64,000 nt of DNA, taken from the NCBI RefSeq assembly GCF_011059105.1, contig NZ_JAALLS010000018.1, positions 1-64,000 of the forward strand, written 5' to 3'. The notes beneath the pieces are model-generated. The model saw only the letters and a program-made list of their open reading frames with translations. It was not told where the DNA came from and made no database searches. Within the stretch, counting starts at the first letter, position 1, and each line of letters begins with the position of its first letter. This stretch comes from Fodinibius halophilus. Lineage in GTDB: Bacteria > Bacteroidota > Rhodothermia > Balneolales > Balneolaceae. The translations under genes were made by a program, and so were the position numbers. Shown here piece after piece: positions 25,896-34,551 of this stretch.

Positions 25896-26747
25896 TCAGC
25901 ATATACTCATATAGCGATTCAAATGAGAAGAATCAGCATACATATCTTTTTCTTTCTCGAGTTTGATAAACGGTCCCCTTTTGTGGCCCTCCAACACAGC
26001 TTCCATAAATCGTGTAATCTCTTCTGATCGCATATATCCGGTGTGGTTAATCTCCATGCCTGTACAATCAATGGCTGTTATCTTTTCTCCTTTACCCATT
26101 AAACGCTCATAATTTTGAAGTCCGGTATATCCCAACGCTTGCTCCCACTCCATAAATCGGAATAAGTATTTCAATACATGGTCTTTGCGATTATAAAAAG
26201 CATAAACATGATCTACTTTACCCAAAGCCTGGGCTAACAGCTCTTCTTCCGACAACAAATCTTTAGGAATAGCTGCACCAAATGAAAAGACATTTCGGAC
26301 CTGAATAGGGGCATCTTTCGTCAACGATTTATAGCCTACCATAGCCGCCATACTGTGACCGGCTATATCAATAGTACATTCCACGCGATCCAATTTACAG
26401 ATCCAGCTATGTAATCGGTTAGCCGCTGTGTCGGTATTTTTCTTAGCCTGGAAATAGTCTATCTCCGAGCCGCCCGAAGGCCAGGTATAGCCCACGATAT
26501 AATCGTAATGGTTACTCAACTGCTCATTATACTGCTCTTTCATCCGTAAATATTCAGGTACGATGTACGAGAAAGGGGTATTAAATCCATGTACAATAAG
26601 TAATATCTTTTTAGAAGAAATATCTGATAGGAAGAACTCTTCTGTTGTTAAAACCTGGTTCTGCATACCTCCTACAAAGCGAAGCATATCAGTATCACTG
26701 AACTCCCTGTTATTCGTAAATTCCCTTCTCGAGCTGATTAAAAACAT
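25896..26747 (-). CDS. Alpha/beta hydrolase (DUF900-like)
   Basis: A 283-residue protein with the hydrolase strand and oxyanion segment LLIVHGFN (49-56) and the nucleophile elbow AGHSMAA (129-135; S132). Candidate acid and base residues lie in YNRKDHVLKY and near INHTGYMRSEE. No signal peptide is seen. It resembles DUF900-type esterases. Its place inside an efflux operon suggests it modifies or hydrolyses the exported compound, but nothing in the sequence gives the substrate. Confidence 0.7.
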   Translation of the reverse strand: MFLISSRREFTNNREFSDTDMLRFVGGMQNQVLTTEEFFLSDISSKKILLIVHGFNTPFSYIVPEYLRMKEQYNEQLSNHYDYIVGYTWPSGGSEIDYFQAKKNTDTAANRLHSWICKLDRVECTIDIAGHSMAAMVGYKSLTKDAPIQVRNVFSFGAAIPKDLLSEEELLAQALGKVDHVYAFYNRKDHVLKYLFRFMEWEQALGYTGLQNYERLMGKGEKITAIDCTGMEINHTGYMRSEEITRFMEAVLEGHKRGPFIKLEKEKDMYADSSHLNRYMSIC

Positions 26748-26828
26748 AATATATACCTCTTTTTAATAGAACCTGACAGGAAATATTCCATCCTGCCAGA
26801 TTTGTGGGTTAGGGTACGTCTTGAGGGA

Positions 26829-27476
26829 TTAAAACCCGAGTGTAAATACAGCACTAAAAGCCCCATTTTGGGCTTCGGGGTCGCCCGCTACATCAAAGGT
26901 ATCAGTTAACCCAAGGGTGTACCTCAGATCTAATCCAACGAGCTGTATTAAATCCGATGCTTGACTAGCAGTAAGAAGGTCGATGCCACCACCGAATGCT
27001 AATCCAAACTCAGCATCGGCTAGACTATCATCGATTTCATTGTCATTCGCATCTCCATACAATCCAAATCCTAACTGCGGACCCAGATATAAAGAAGGAA
27101 TAACATTTGAATTCGTATTAAAATGATACTTGGCCAGAACAGGAATTGATAAATATCCCAACTCATAATCGGTTGTAATAGCTTGACCCGACAAGCTACT
27201 TTCTGTTTCTGCACCCTTCATACTAAACAACACCTCGGGTTGTATAGACCAGTTTTGAGCAAACTTGTAGTTGAGATATATCCCTCCGTTAAAACCGGCC
27301 TGGTATTCGGCATCATCAACAGCATCTCCATGCATTGTTGATGCGTTTATCCCTGCTTTAACGCCCCAATGTAGAGGAGTAGTTGTTTGAGCATTGGCTG
27401 TAATGCCAGCCCAAACCAGGAATACTAAGAGATGTATAAAAGTGAGTCCTAGAACTTTTTGTGTATTGACTTGCAT
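26829..27476 (-). CDS. Outer-membrane beta-barrel protein (PorT-like/OMP_b-brl_2)
   Basis: A 215-residue protein with a signal peptide ending near TANA-Q (29/30). It shows alternating beta-strand patterns typical of the eight-stranded outer-membrane barrels common in Bacteroidota (WGVKAGINASTMHG, GFNGGIYLNYKF, PSLYLGPQLGFGLYG) and ends in aromatic F (VFTLGF). Acidic loops (NDNEIDDSLADA) may bind cations. Function is unknown. It lies within the efflux cluster with gaps of 81 and 101 bases. Confidence 0.8.
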   Translation of the reverse strand: MQVNTQKVLGLTFIHLLVFLVWAGITANAQTTTPLHWGVKAGINASTMHGDAVDDAEYQAGFNGGIYLNYKFAQNWSIQPEVLFSMKGAETESSLSGQAITTDYELGYLSIPVLAKYHFNTNSNVIPSLYLGPQLGFGLYGDANDNEIDDSLADAEFGLAFGGGIDLLTASQASDLIQLVGLDLRYTLGLTDTFDVAGDPEAQNGAFSAVFTLGF

Positions 27477-27577
27477 AATGTACCTCCGTACATTTTAAGT
27501 AGTTGATGAGCATCGGAAGATGCTCTGATTATGTTTCCAGGGCACTGCAAACCAGCATTTGTAGTGCCCTTATTTTA

Positions 27578-28015
27578 TTAACAGTCAAAAAATCTTCTCA
27601 TCGTAGTAAAATTATTACATAATGTTTTCTCTATTACTGCTGTAATTTCTTTTAAATCTGAAAAAGTGTTTATTGCTCGCTCCCCAGTGGCTGCGAGTAT
27701 CAGTACTAACTGAACAACTATTCCATCTCCGTTCTTTAGTCGAACAATGCTTATCAGAACCAACCCAACCAGCAGTAATCCATATCCTATTGGGCGGGTT
27801 CTTTTAGCTATATAGAGTATTGCAACAAATAACTGAGCCCAAGCTAATGGAATCATCAAATCTAACATTCCATATTCATAAAAGCGGTAAGTAACGTCAG
27901 AGGCCTGCGAAACAAAGAGTTTATTTAAAGCATCTACTGCCAGCCAGATTCCAAGTACCGGAACAACGAATCGCTTGAACGATATTTTATTTAAATAATT
28001 CATGCCAGACTCCAA
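27578..28015 (-). CDS. Small four-helix membrane protein, function unknown
   Basis: A 145-residue protein with about four hydrophobic segments (FVVPVLGIWLAVDALN, MIPLAWAQLFVAILYI, GYGLLLVGLVLISIV, VVQLVLILAATGE). The pattern resembles DoxX/DUF-type four-helix membrane proteins, but I cannot assign a family with confidence. An ATG four codons in (28003) is an alternative start. It begins 9 bases after the TolC-like gene, which indicates co-transcription. Confidence 0.6.
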   Translation of the reverse strand: MESGMNYLNKISFKRFVVPVLGIWLAVDALNKLFVSQASDVTYRFYEYGMLDLMIPLAWAQLFVAILYIAKRTRPIGYGLLLVGLVLISIVRLKNGDGIVVQLVLILAATGERAINTFSDLKEITAVIEKTLCNNFTTMRRFFDC

Positions 28016-28024
28016 TTCCTCCGT

Positions 28025-29293
28025 TTAATTCAATGGTACACCAAGAACCGTTGCATATTCAATGTGAGCTTCACTTAACTTCACACGGTTGAGAAACAGT
28101 GACAGTTGTGCCTTATTAGCTTGATTTAATTCCGTCACATACTCAGTGGCAGTAATGGTACCGTTCTTAAGCTTACTGGCACTCTCCCGGACGACCTCCT
28201 TCCGCAGAGCGATAATTCGTTTATCTCCTTTAATATTTTCTCGTATTGTTGAAAGACGCTCTTCAATTCTGTCCAGCCTTGCATTAAGCTGACGATTAAA
28301 TGCCTTCTCGTTCTGCCTTACCTTTTTCTGTTCTATTTTAAGCGCCTGCATTTCTCGATCAGAGTTCAGGAAATCCAGTAAACTCCATTGCAGCTGGATA
28401 CCCACCATGTAGTATTCGTGAAAATCATCATTCAAAAAATTATAGCCCGGCCTGCCATAAGCTACAGTACCAAATGCTGACACTTTAGGTAACTTCTCTG
28501 TTTCGGCAAGCTCTTTCCTTTGCTCTAAAGCTTTTCTCGTCGTTTCAAACAGCTCATATTCTGCTCGTTTAGGCTGTAACGATTGGTAACTAACGGTCGG
28601 TTCTGGCAGAGTCAGCGGCGTGGAGGGCGTAACCTCTTCATTAATTAGCTCACCCAATACCCTGTAACTAGCCCGAATAGTAGACTGCACAGTAGCAGAG
28701 TCTTGTTGCGCTTTGATCAGTTCAGCTTTTAAAATATTTTGTTGACTGGGCAACAAAACACCGCTTTTCACCTTTGCCTCTACCGATGAAAGCTGTTCTC
28801 TCAGATTTTCTATCAGTAAACTGTTTACCTCTTGCTGCTGCTTCGACAATAGAATCCCAAAATAGACCTGGTTTAGCTGAGATCGTATTTGATGCATTTC
28901 AATCTCTGTTTCATGTATATTCTGCATGCCTTTCGTATGCTCCAGCTCCTTCCTGATACCGACGGCACCCCCGCTAAAAATATTCTGCATAACATTAATT
29001 GAGGCCTCATACTGATCTTTGCTTACCGAAGGCACATTGGCCGAACCCGGTAATCCAAACTCTGTAACTTCCGATTGGTAGGTGGCCTTAGCCCCCACAT
29101 CTACTTGCGGATAATAACCGGTATTCGCAATCCGGGCATTCAACGCTGTAATCTTTCGCTGCAGTTCTACCTTTTTTGCAGTTGGATATGTTTCCGCAAC
29201 CCGATCATAGCAATATTGCAAGCTGATTGAGTCGGGCGGCGTGGAATCTACTGAAAAAGTAACAGCTAATACAATGGCAGTTAGTATCTTCAT
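28025..29293 (-). CDS. TolC-family outer-membrane efflux protein
   Basis: A 422-residue TolC-like protein with a short signal sequence and two repeated coiled-coil halves (about 40-220 and 235-420). Conserved elements include VDVGAKATYQSEVTEF near the N-terminus, and YMVGIQLQWSLLDF in the second half (equivalent to the usual VGLxLxWPLF). It forms the outer-membrane channel for the HlyD/ABC-2 exporter downstream. Its start overlaps the tetR stop by 4 bases. Confidence 0.92.
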   Translation of the reverse strand: MKILTAIVLAVTFSVDSTPPDSISLQYCYDRVAETYPTAKKVELQRKITALNARIANTGYYPQVDVGAKATYQSEVTEFGLPGSANVPSVSKDQYEASINVMQNIFSGGAVGIRKELEHTKGMQNIHETEIEMHQIRSQLNQVYFGILLSKQQQEVNSLLIENLREQLSSVEAKVKSGVLLPSQQNILKAELIKAQQDSATVQSTIRASYRVLGELINEEVTPSTPLTLPEPTVSYQSLQPKRAEYELFETTRKALEQRKELAETEKLPKVSAFGTVAYGRPGYNFLNDDFHEYYMVGIQLQWSLLDFLNSDREMQALKIEQKKVRQNEKAFNRQLNARLDRIEERLSTIRENIKGDKRIIALRKEVVRESASKLKNGTITATEYVTELNQANKAQLSLFLNRVKLSEAHIEYATVLGVPLN

Positions 29294-29922
29294 TGTCTCT
29301 TATAGTTTATTCCATTTAATATAAAATTGAGTAAAAAGTCCTTGCGCTCTTTCAAATATTCCGCGAATTCGTCTTCATTCAGATCAAATATCCCTCGTAT
29401 CATCGCCTGCGAATAAAATGGAAACAGGATTAAACCAACGATACTGGTTAAAAACTGTTTCGGCTTAACCTTGTCCATCTTTCCCTCTTGCGCCTCTTCA
29501 TTTAACTGGCGCATTAATTTTTTAGGAGGATGGATTCCCTGCTTGTCTATAAATTCTTTTAAGCGCTCTGGGTTTTTATTCATTTCGTGAAATAAAAACT
29601 GTACGATCTTCGGATTTTTATCTAAGAAAGTGTAGTAGGTTTCAATAAGCTGTTCCACCTTCTCATCAATAGGCATGTCAGAGTCAAGCACTCCAAAAAT
29701 GACGGGAAAGAAACGACTCATCTCCCGCTGGTATACTTTCTGAAATAGCTTATCCTTGCTACGGTAATAGTAGTGTAGCATCGATTTATTTATATCCGCC
29801 TCATCAGCAATCTCCTGCATTCGGGCTCCGTCGTATCCCTTACGCTGAAATACGCGACAAGCGGCGTCGAAAATCAATTCTTCTGTATCTTTCTCTTCTT
29901 TAGTCATGATCTGTAAATCCAA
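29290..29922 (-). CDS. TetR/AcrR family transcriptional regulator
   Basis: A 210-residue repressor. The N-terminal helix-turn-helix spans about residues 12-58 (IFDAACRVFQRKGYDGARMQEIADEADINKSMLHYYYRSKDKLF region). The C-terminal ligand-binding domain is variable. It is the first gene of the efflux operon and overlaps tolC by 4 bases, as CecR-type regulators do with YbhGFSR-like exporters. Two palindromes upstream (29947-29962 and 30039-30055) are probable operators, which implies autoregulation. Confidence 0.93.
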   Translation of the reverse strand: MDLQIMTKEEKDTEELIFDAACRVFQRKGYDGARMQEIADEADINKSMLHYYYRSKDKLFQKVYQREMSRFFPVIFGVLDSDMPIDEKVEQLIETYYTFLDKNPKIVQFLFHEMNKNPERLKEFIDKQGIHPPKKLMRQLNEEAQEGKMDKVKPKQFLTSIVGLILFPFYSQAMIRGIFDLNEDEFAEYLKERKDFLLNFILNGINYKRQ

Positions 29923-29946
29923 TTGAAATTAAATCAACCTCATAAT

Positions 29947-29962
29947 TCAACCATTTGGTTGA
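29947..29962. promoter_or_regulatory. Candidate TetR operator 1
   Basis: TCAACCATTTGGTTGA is a 16-bp palindrome with 7-bp perfect arms, 25 bases upstream of the tetR start. The core TCAACCATTTGGTT is repeated exactly 92 bases upstream. Position and symmetry fit a dimeric TetR-family operator. Confidence 0.6.
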
Positions 29963-30038
29963 CTACAGGGCAAAAAAACGCGTTTACTGCCCGTCACTTT
30001 TTGTCTCCAATTCAAGATATAACCCTTAACCAACAATT

Positions 30039-30055
30039 TCAACCATTTGGTTTGA
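30039..30055. promoter_or_regulatory. Candidate TetR operator 2
   Basis: TCAACCATTTGGTTTGA repeats the first 14 bases of operator 1 exactly and is a slightly imperfect palindrome. Twin sites 92 bp apart would flank the likely promoter of the efflux operon. Confidence 0.55.
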
Positions 30056-30092
30056 TTTTTTAGTAAAACCATTTATTCTATTTCTACTCTAT

Positions 30093-30130
30093 AAAAAAAG
30101 CCCGCCTGAATATTCTCAGGCGGGCTTTTT
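30093..30130 (-). terminator. Strong bidirectional terminator
   Basis: GCCCGCCTGA (30100-30109) pairs with TCAGGCGGGC (30116-30125) around a 6-nt loop, with a 7-base A-tract on one side and a 5-base T-tract on the other. It lies 20 bases past the stop of the AAA ATPase gene and in front of the tetR operon, isolating the two. Confidence 0.9.
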
Positions 30131-30150
30131 CCATACGAATACGTTATTAA

Positions 30151-31863
30151 TTAACCGATCCGATATTTTAATTCTTCAATTTTAGAGAGAATTTCACTAC
30201 GATCCATCTCTTGGTAGCGTTCGGGAAGCAGCTCTTTTGACGTACATTCAATGACAGCACTGAGTGTCTGCAATTCTACTTCCTCGGGATAAGTAGGCGG
30301 TAAAAAATCATTAAGCGCCAGGTCTAAAACTTCAGGCGTAACTTTTTCTTTCCCTTCAGCCGCCGCACGGAATTTAGCTCGTGTTAGAGCTGCTTCCATA
30401 TCAGCACCGGAGAACGACTTTAATCCTTGTTCAATAACTTGAGGCACGTAGTCTTCGGTGAGTTTCAACCCGGTTTTCTTTTTCATCGCCTCATAAAGTT
30501 CTACACGCTCCTCGTCCGTGTGGGGCGGGAAAAGTGCCAAGTGCTCTTCTGCTCGTCCCTGTCGCTTAAGATCCACAGGCATAAGATCGGGGCGCGCCGT
30601 CATTAAAAACCACAGGATCTGTCCCCTGTTTCGGGTATCACTCATAAAGGTAGCAATCTGTGAAAATACGCGGCTTGAAACCCCACTGTCACCGCTGGCA
30701 TCACGATCGCCCAGGTAAGCATCGGCCTCATCAATCATAACAGCTACCGGGGCCATGGCTTTAAGCAGACCCAATATTTTTTCCAGGTTTCCTTCTGTCA
30801 CCCCCTGCCACTGGCTTCGAAAGTTCTTTAGCTTAACCATGGGTATACCTACTTCATTGGCAAAACAGGTAACCAAGAAGGTCTTTCCGGTTCCAACTGC
30901 ACCGCAAACCAGATACCCCATTGGCAGCACATCTTGCCGGCCGGCTTTGAGCGCGGATACGGCATGGCGTAAATGTTCTTTCACCTTGGTGTGCCCGGCA
31001 ACATCATCCAGAGAGTAATCGGTTTCCACAAACTCTAACAGCCCGTAGGCTTCTGCTTCAATAAGCTCTTTCTTGGCTTCTGAGAGGCGATCGTGGGTTA
31101 TCTTTTCCTTGTTTTGTTGCGCATTGGAAAGGATACTTCGGATATTAATAAAATTGAGACCGGCCGTCTGTTGGGCTACCACTTTCTCGCTAACCTCTGA
31201 AACTTCTTTGAATTCCTCCGCCGGCAGCTCGTGCGAGATAAACTGCTCACGCTGTTCCTGTTCAGGGATGTTTATCTTTATCTCATTGGTATAGGGATTT
31301 TGGACCAGCGTTTTATTGAGGTCTGCAAGGTTTTCAGTAATCAGTGCGGTCGTAAAGTCCGCTGCCAAAAACATGGGGTCATGAGCCCATCGAGACAGAT
31401 ACACCAAGGCGTTCCGATCCTCGGTAGCGGTAGAACCGGCTTCATTCATCGGTACAATCGTCTCTGCATAATCAACAATAAGGGCGATACTCTTTTTATT
31501 ATCAATACGAACGCGGAAATACTGTTCCAATAGAGAAAACACCCGCACCGGATCTTTGGGCAACTTATTAGCATAATCTGTTCCTACCAGCGAATCGCGT
31601 CCGGCAAGTGCCCGGTTAAAATCTTTTTGCGTTTCTTTATCTCGAAAATAGATTCCCGAAGAACGATCATAAAACACTACATAGTCACGGGCCCCAAAAA
31701 ACTCTTCCGACAAAAATGATTTAAGCCGAACAAAGTCGGTTCCCTCTTTTTTCTGTAGGGGAACCAGGTCATGTACATTCCCATGCAAGATAAACTGGTT
31801 GATTGTACGGCTCAGGTACTTTTGGGCAAACTCTTGGGCCCATTTGGGATAATGGTCAAACAT
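30151..31863 (-). CDS. AAA family ATPase with degenerate N-terminal AAA-like domain
   Basis: A 570-residue protein. The C-terminal AAA module (about 285-520) has Walker A GAVGTGKT (321-328), Walker B VMIDEAD (375-381), sensor-1 region MTARPDLMP (421-429) and arginine finger DLKRQGR (431-437). The N-terminal half (1-260) resembles an ATPase fold without Walker motifs. The type is a classical (SpoVK/Vps4-like) AAA remodelling ATPase. It lies in the same minus-strand run as pspA and two coiled-coil genes. A link to PspA membrane repair is possible but inferred. Confidence 0.85.
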   Translation of the reverse strand: MFDHYPKWAQEFAQKYLSRTINQFILHGNVHDLVPLQKKEGTDFVRLKSFLSEEFFGARDYVVFYDRSSGIYFRDKETQKDFNRALAGRDSLVGTDYANKLPKDPVRVFSLLEQYFRVRIDNKKSIALIVDYAETIVPMNEAGSTATEDRNALVYLSRWAHDPMFLAADFTTALITENLADLNKTLVQNPYTNEIKINIPEQEQREQFISHELPAEEFKEVSEVSEKVVAQQTAGLNFINIRSILSNAQQNKEKITHDRLSEAKKELIEAEAYGLLEFVETDYSLDDVAGHTKVKEHLRHAVSALKAGRQDVLPMGYLVCGAVGTGKTFLVTCFANEVGIPMVKLKNFRSQWQGVTEGNLEKILGLLKAMAPVAVMIDEADAYLGDRDASGDSGVSSRVFSQIATFMSDTRNRGQILWFLMTARPDLMPVDLKRQGRAEEHLALFPPHTDEERVELYEAMKKKTGLKLTEDYVPQVIEQGLKSFSGADMEAALTRAKFRAAAEGKEKVTPEVLDLALNDFLPPTYPEEVELQTLSAVIECTSKELLPERYQEMDRSEILSKIEELKYRIG

Positions 31864-31985
31864 AGATTCGTAATTATTTATTGATAATTATCAGAAGGCT
31901 CACCTTATATGCCCCAGTGAGAGCTAATCTTTGTATTGCTTACGTACGAAACAGGTCAATATGTTTCACGCTGATTGGCAAATAA

Positions 31986-33260
31986 TTATTCAATCACTAC
32001 CAGTTTCACCGTTTCAATACGGCTGGGTGTTGCCTTGCTAATAATGATTTTATTCCCATCAATAAGCAGCTCTTCATTCACTTTGGGGATACGTCCCAAG
32101 GCATTAATAATATACCCTGCTACCGTTTCAAACTCTTCGGACTCCTCCGGCAGGGTAATTTCGGGATACTCCTGCAGCAGATCATCAATTTCGATACCGC
32201 CACTGAGTATATACGTCCGCTCTGAGAGCTTTTTAACAAAATGGTCTTCGGTATCATATTCATCCTGGATGTCTCCCACAACTTCTTCGAGCAGGTCTTC
32301 AATGGTCACCATACCGGCAGTACCCCCATACTCATCGATGACAATAGCCACCGAAATGTTCGATTTCCTAAACTCCGAAAGCAGATCCTTTGATTTTTGA
32401 GATGAGGGAACCAGCTTAATCGGTCGCATAATCTCAATAAGACTATCGGGATTACTAAAGAGATCATAGGCAAAGATAACTCCCACAATATCATCAATGC
32501 TTTCCTGGTATACCGGAAGCTTCGAAAAACCGGATGAAATAAAAAGCTTGAGCGTCTCTTCAATGCTCGTATTTTTTTCAACGGCAACAATATCGGTCCG
32601 GGGAATCATCGATTCTTTCACCCGTTTATTTGACAGCTCCAAAACATTATGGAGAATCTCGGAATCTTCTTTATCAAGATCGTGCCCCCCTGAGTCACGT
32701 AACTCCTGAAAAATAAGCTCTACATCCTGCCTGCGGAATACGCGTCCCGAGCGATCAATATCAGGATCTACAATCTTGATAATAAAGTCAGAACATTTAT
32801 CAGCTAAATAGATCAGGGGCCTGAAAATCCAGTTACAGATCTGTTGTGGAATTGCAATAACCTTAACCCACCAATCGGCATGAATTCGGAAAATAGCCTT
32901 GGGCAAAATCTCCCCAAAAAGCATAATAACCACGGATGCAATAATCGTTTGCAGTACGAGCATCATCACACTTGAAGGCAATGTCCCAAACCAGCTTTGA
33001 TACACCTGTGTTATTGGGGCTACCAAGAAAATCGTCATCAACGTAGCATAGACTACATTAACAATATTATTACCTACCAACGTGGTGGTGAGAAAAGTTT
33101 CCGGATTGCGTACAAAGTAGTTTACGACCCGTCCCGTTTTAGATGTTTTTCGAGATTCAATCTCCAGCTTCAGCCGATTGGCACTCACAAAGGCAATTTC
33201 TGAGCCGGAGAAAAACCCACTAAGAAAGATAGTTAGAACTATTAGAAGGAATTCAGTCAT
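31986..33260 (-). CDS. HlyC/CorC (GldE-like) family protein
   Basis: A 424-residue protein. The N-terminal DUF21/CNNM domain has about three or four membrane segments (residues 2-150, starting LLIVLTIFLSGFFSGSEIAFVSANR). A tandem CBS pair follows (about 200-330; MIPRTDIVAVE, then VAIVIDEYGGTAGMVTIEDLLEEVVGDI) and a C-terminal CorC/HlyC domain (about 340-424). The family includes Mg2+/Co2+ efflux proteins and, in Bacteroidota, GldE. No gliding genes lie next to it, so I keep the general name. Confidence 0.9.
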   Translation of the reverse strand: MTEFLLIVLTIFLSGFFSGSEIAFVSANRLKLEIESRKTSKTGRVVNYFVRNPETFLTTTLVGNNIVNVVYATLMTIFLVAPITQVYQSWFGTLPSSVMMLVLQTIIASVVIMLFGEILPKAIFRIHADWWVKVIAIPQQICNWIFRPLIYLADKCSDFIIKIVDPDIDRSGRVFRRQDVELIFQELRDSGGHDLDKEDSEILHNVLELSNKRVKESMIPRTDIVAVEKNTSIEETLKLFISSGFSKLPVYQESIDDIVGVIFAYDLFSNPDSLIEIMRPIKLVPSSQKSKDLLSEFRKSNISVAIVIDEYGGTAGMVTIEDLLEEVVGDIQDEYDTEDHFVKKLSERTYILSGGIEIDDLLQEYPEITLPEESEEFETVAGYIINALGRIPKVNEELLIDGNKIIISKATPSRIETVKLVVIE

Positions 33261-33293
33261 AGTTTAGGTATAAGGAAAAAGGGAATAAGGAGT

Positions 33294-33732
33294 TCAAGAG
33301 TTTTTCTGCTTCAACACAAAGTTGATATACCCATTCAGTATCTTTTTGGCTTCCTCAATTAATATACTTCCTTGATTATACAAGTCATCATCGATATAAC
33401 CTAAATCCATACATGTAATAAGATGATCTTTGAGTTCATACAATGATCCCCTCGCAATTCGATAAAATTGCACTCCCTCTTGGTAATGGAAGCGACCATA
33501 TCCTTCAGCAATATTAGCGGTAATACTCACAGCAGCATTGCTTATTTTGACTAGAAAGTTGGTAACGTTCTTGATCGGGAAGTATAGGCAGAATTTTTTT
33601 ATAAAAGAAAAGCTTAACTTTGCGAGACTTTTCCCAAGCTTTCAATGAGGTAAAATCTCTATTCTTGTTATAATCCTCAGGATACTCGTTTACAAAATTG
33701 GTGTGCCCCTTTTCAATTGGATCAGTATCCAT
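33294..33732 (-). pseudogene. Four-helix-bundle protein, frameshifted
   Basis: Two overlapping frames together encode one 23S-rRNA-intervening-sequence-type four-helix-bundle protein. The first (33514-33732) carries DFTSLKAWEKSRKVKLFFYKKI and LPDQERYQLSSQ. The second (33294-33530) carries VSITANIAEGYGR and FYRIARGSLYELKDHL. The break lies in a four-base A run on the minus strand (33545-33548). Removing one A joins them as SSQISNAAVSITANIAEG, the normal family sequence. It is either a real one-base insertion or a homopolymer sequencing error. Function of the family is unknown. Confidence 0.8.
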
Positions 33733-33764
33733 ACAAACTTCCCTATACCTTATATCCTATATAC

Positions 33765-34544
33765 TTATTTACCCTTAAATTCCGGCTTGCGTTTTTCAAG
33801 AAATGCAGAGGTCCCTTCGATAAAATCTTCCGTCTCACATAGCTCTCCGAAAAGATCGGCCTCTACTTGGTATCCATTTTGATGATCGGAATGATAGATG
33901 GCTTTAATTGCACTTCGAACAGCAACAGGACCATTAGATAATATCTTTCCAAGAAGTTCTCGTGCAGCCTCTTCAGGATCACCATCCGTCACAGAATTAA
34001 CAAGTCCCAACTTTTGAGCCTCATCGGCACTTACCTGCTTACCGGTCAAAATCATCTCCAGTGCTCGGGCACGTCCCAACAAACGACTAAGTCGTTGCGT
34101 ACCTCCATAACCGGGAATAAGGCCTAAGCCTACTTCCGGCAATCCAAAAGCGGCATTTTCACTTGCAATACGCAAATGACAGGCCATAGCCAGTTCGGCC
34201 CCACCCCCCAGTGCAAACCCATTTATAGCCCCAATAACCGGGCGACGGGTATCTTCAATAAGCTGAAATATCTGCTGGCCTTTTTGTGAGGCCATACGCC
34301 CTGATCGGTTATCAAGCTCCCGCAGCTCCTTAATATCGGCCCCGGCTACAAATGCTTTATCACCGCCCCCCGTTATAATAACAGCTTCGATATCCTCATC
34401 AACCTGTATGGCTTTGAAAACATCGGCCAGTTCATTCAGCACCTTGTCGTTGAGTGCATTTAATTTTTTAGGACGATTAACGGTGACTGTAGCAATTCCT
34501 TTGTCATCAGTCTCAAAAAGGACCGTATCATAAGATTGACTCAT
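33765..34544 (-). CDS. Enoyl-CoA hydratase/isomerase family protein
   Basis: A 259-residue crotonase. The start at 34544 (MSQSYDTVLFE) is preferred. An open frame extends 28 codons further upstream but would overlap the previous gene and has no family similarity. The oxyanion-hole segment KAFVAGADIKEL is followed by GGGAELAMACH and FGLPEVGLGLIPGYGGTQRL, which supply both catalytic glutamates of enoyl-CoA hydratases. It probably acts in fatty acid or branched-chain degradation, although its neighbours are membrane-stress genes. Confidence 0.92.
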   Translation of the reverse strand: MSQSYDTVLFETDDKGIATVTVNRPKKLNALNDKVLNELADVFKAIQVDEDIEAVIITGGGDKAFVAGADIKELRELDNRSGRMASQKGQQIFQLIEDTRRPVIGAINGFALGGGAELAMACHLRIASENAAFGLPEVGLGLIPGYGGTQRLSRLLGRARALEMILTGKQVSADEAQKLGLVNSVTDGDPEEAARELLGKILSNGPVAVRSAIKAIYHSDHQNGYQVEADLFGELCETEDFIEGTSAFLEKRKPEFKGK

Positions 34545-34551
34545 AAGTATA

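Noticed and set aside
31898-31925. Hairpin between the CorC-like and AAA genes
   Set aside because: The stem is only 5-6 bp with a long loop and no T-run.
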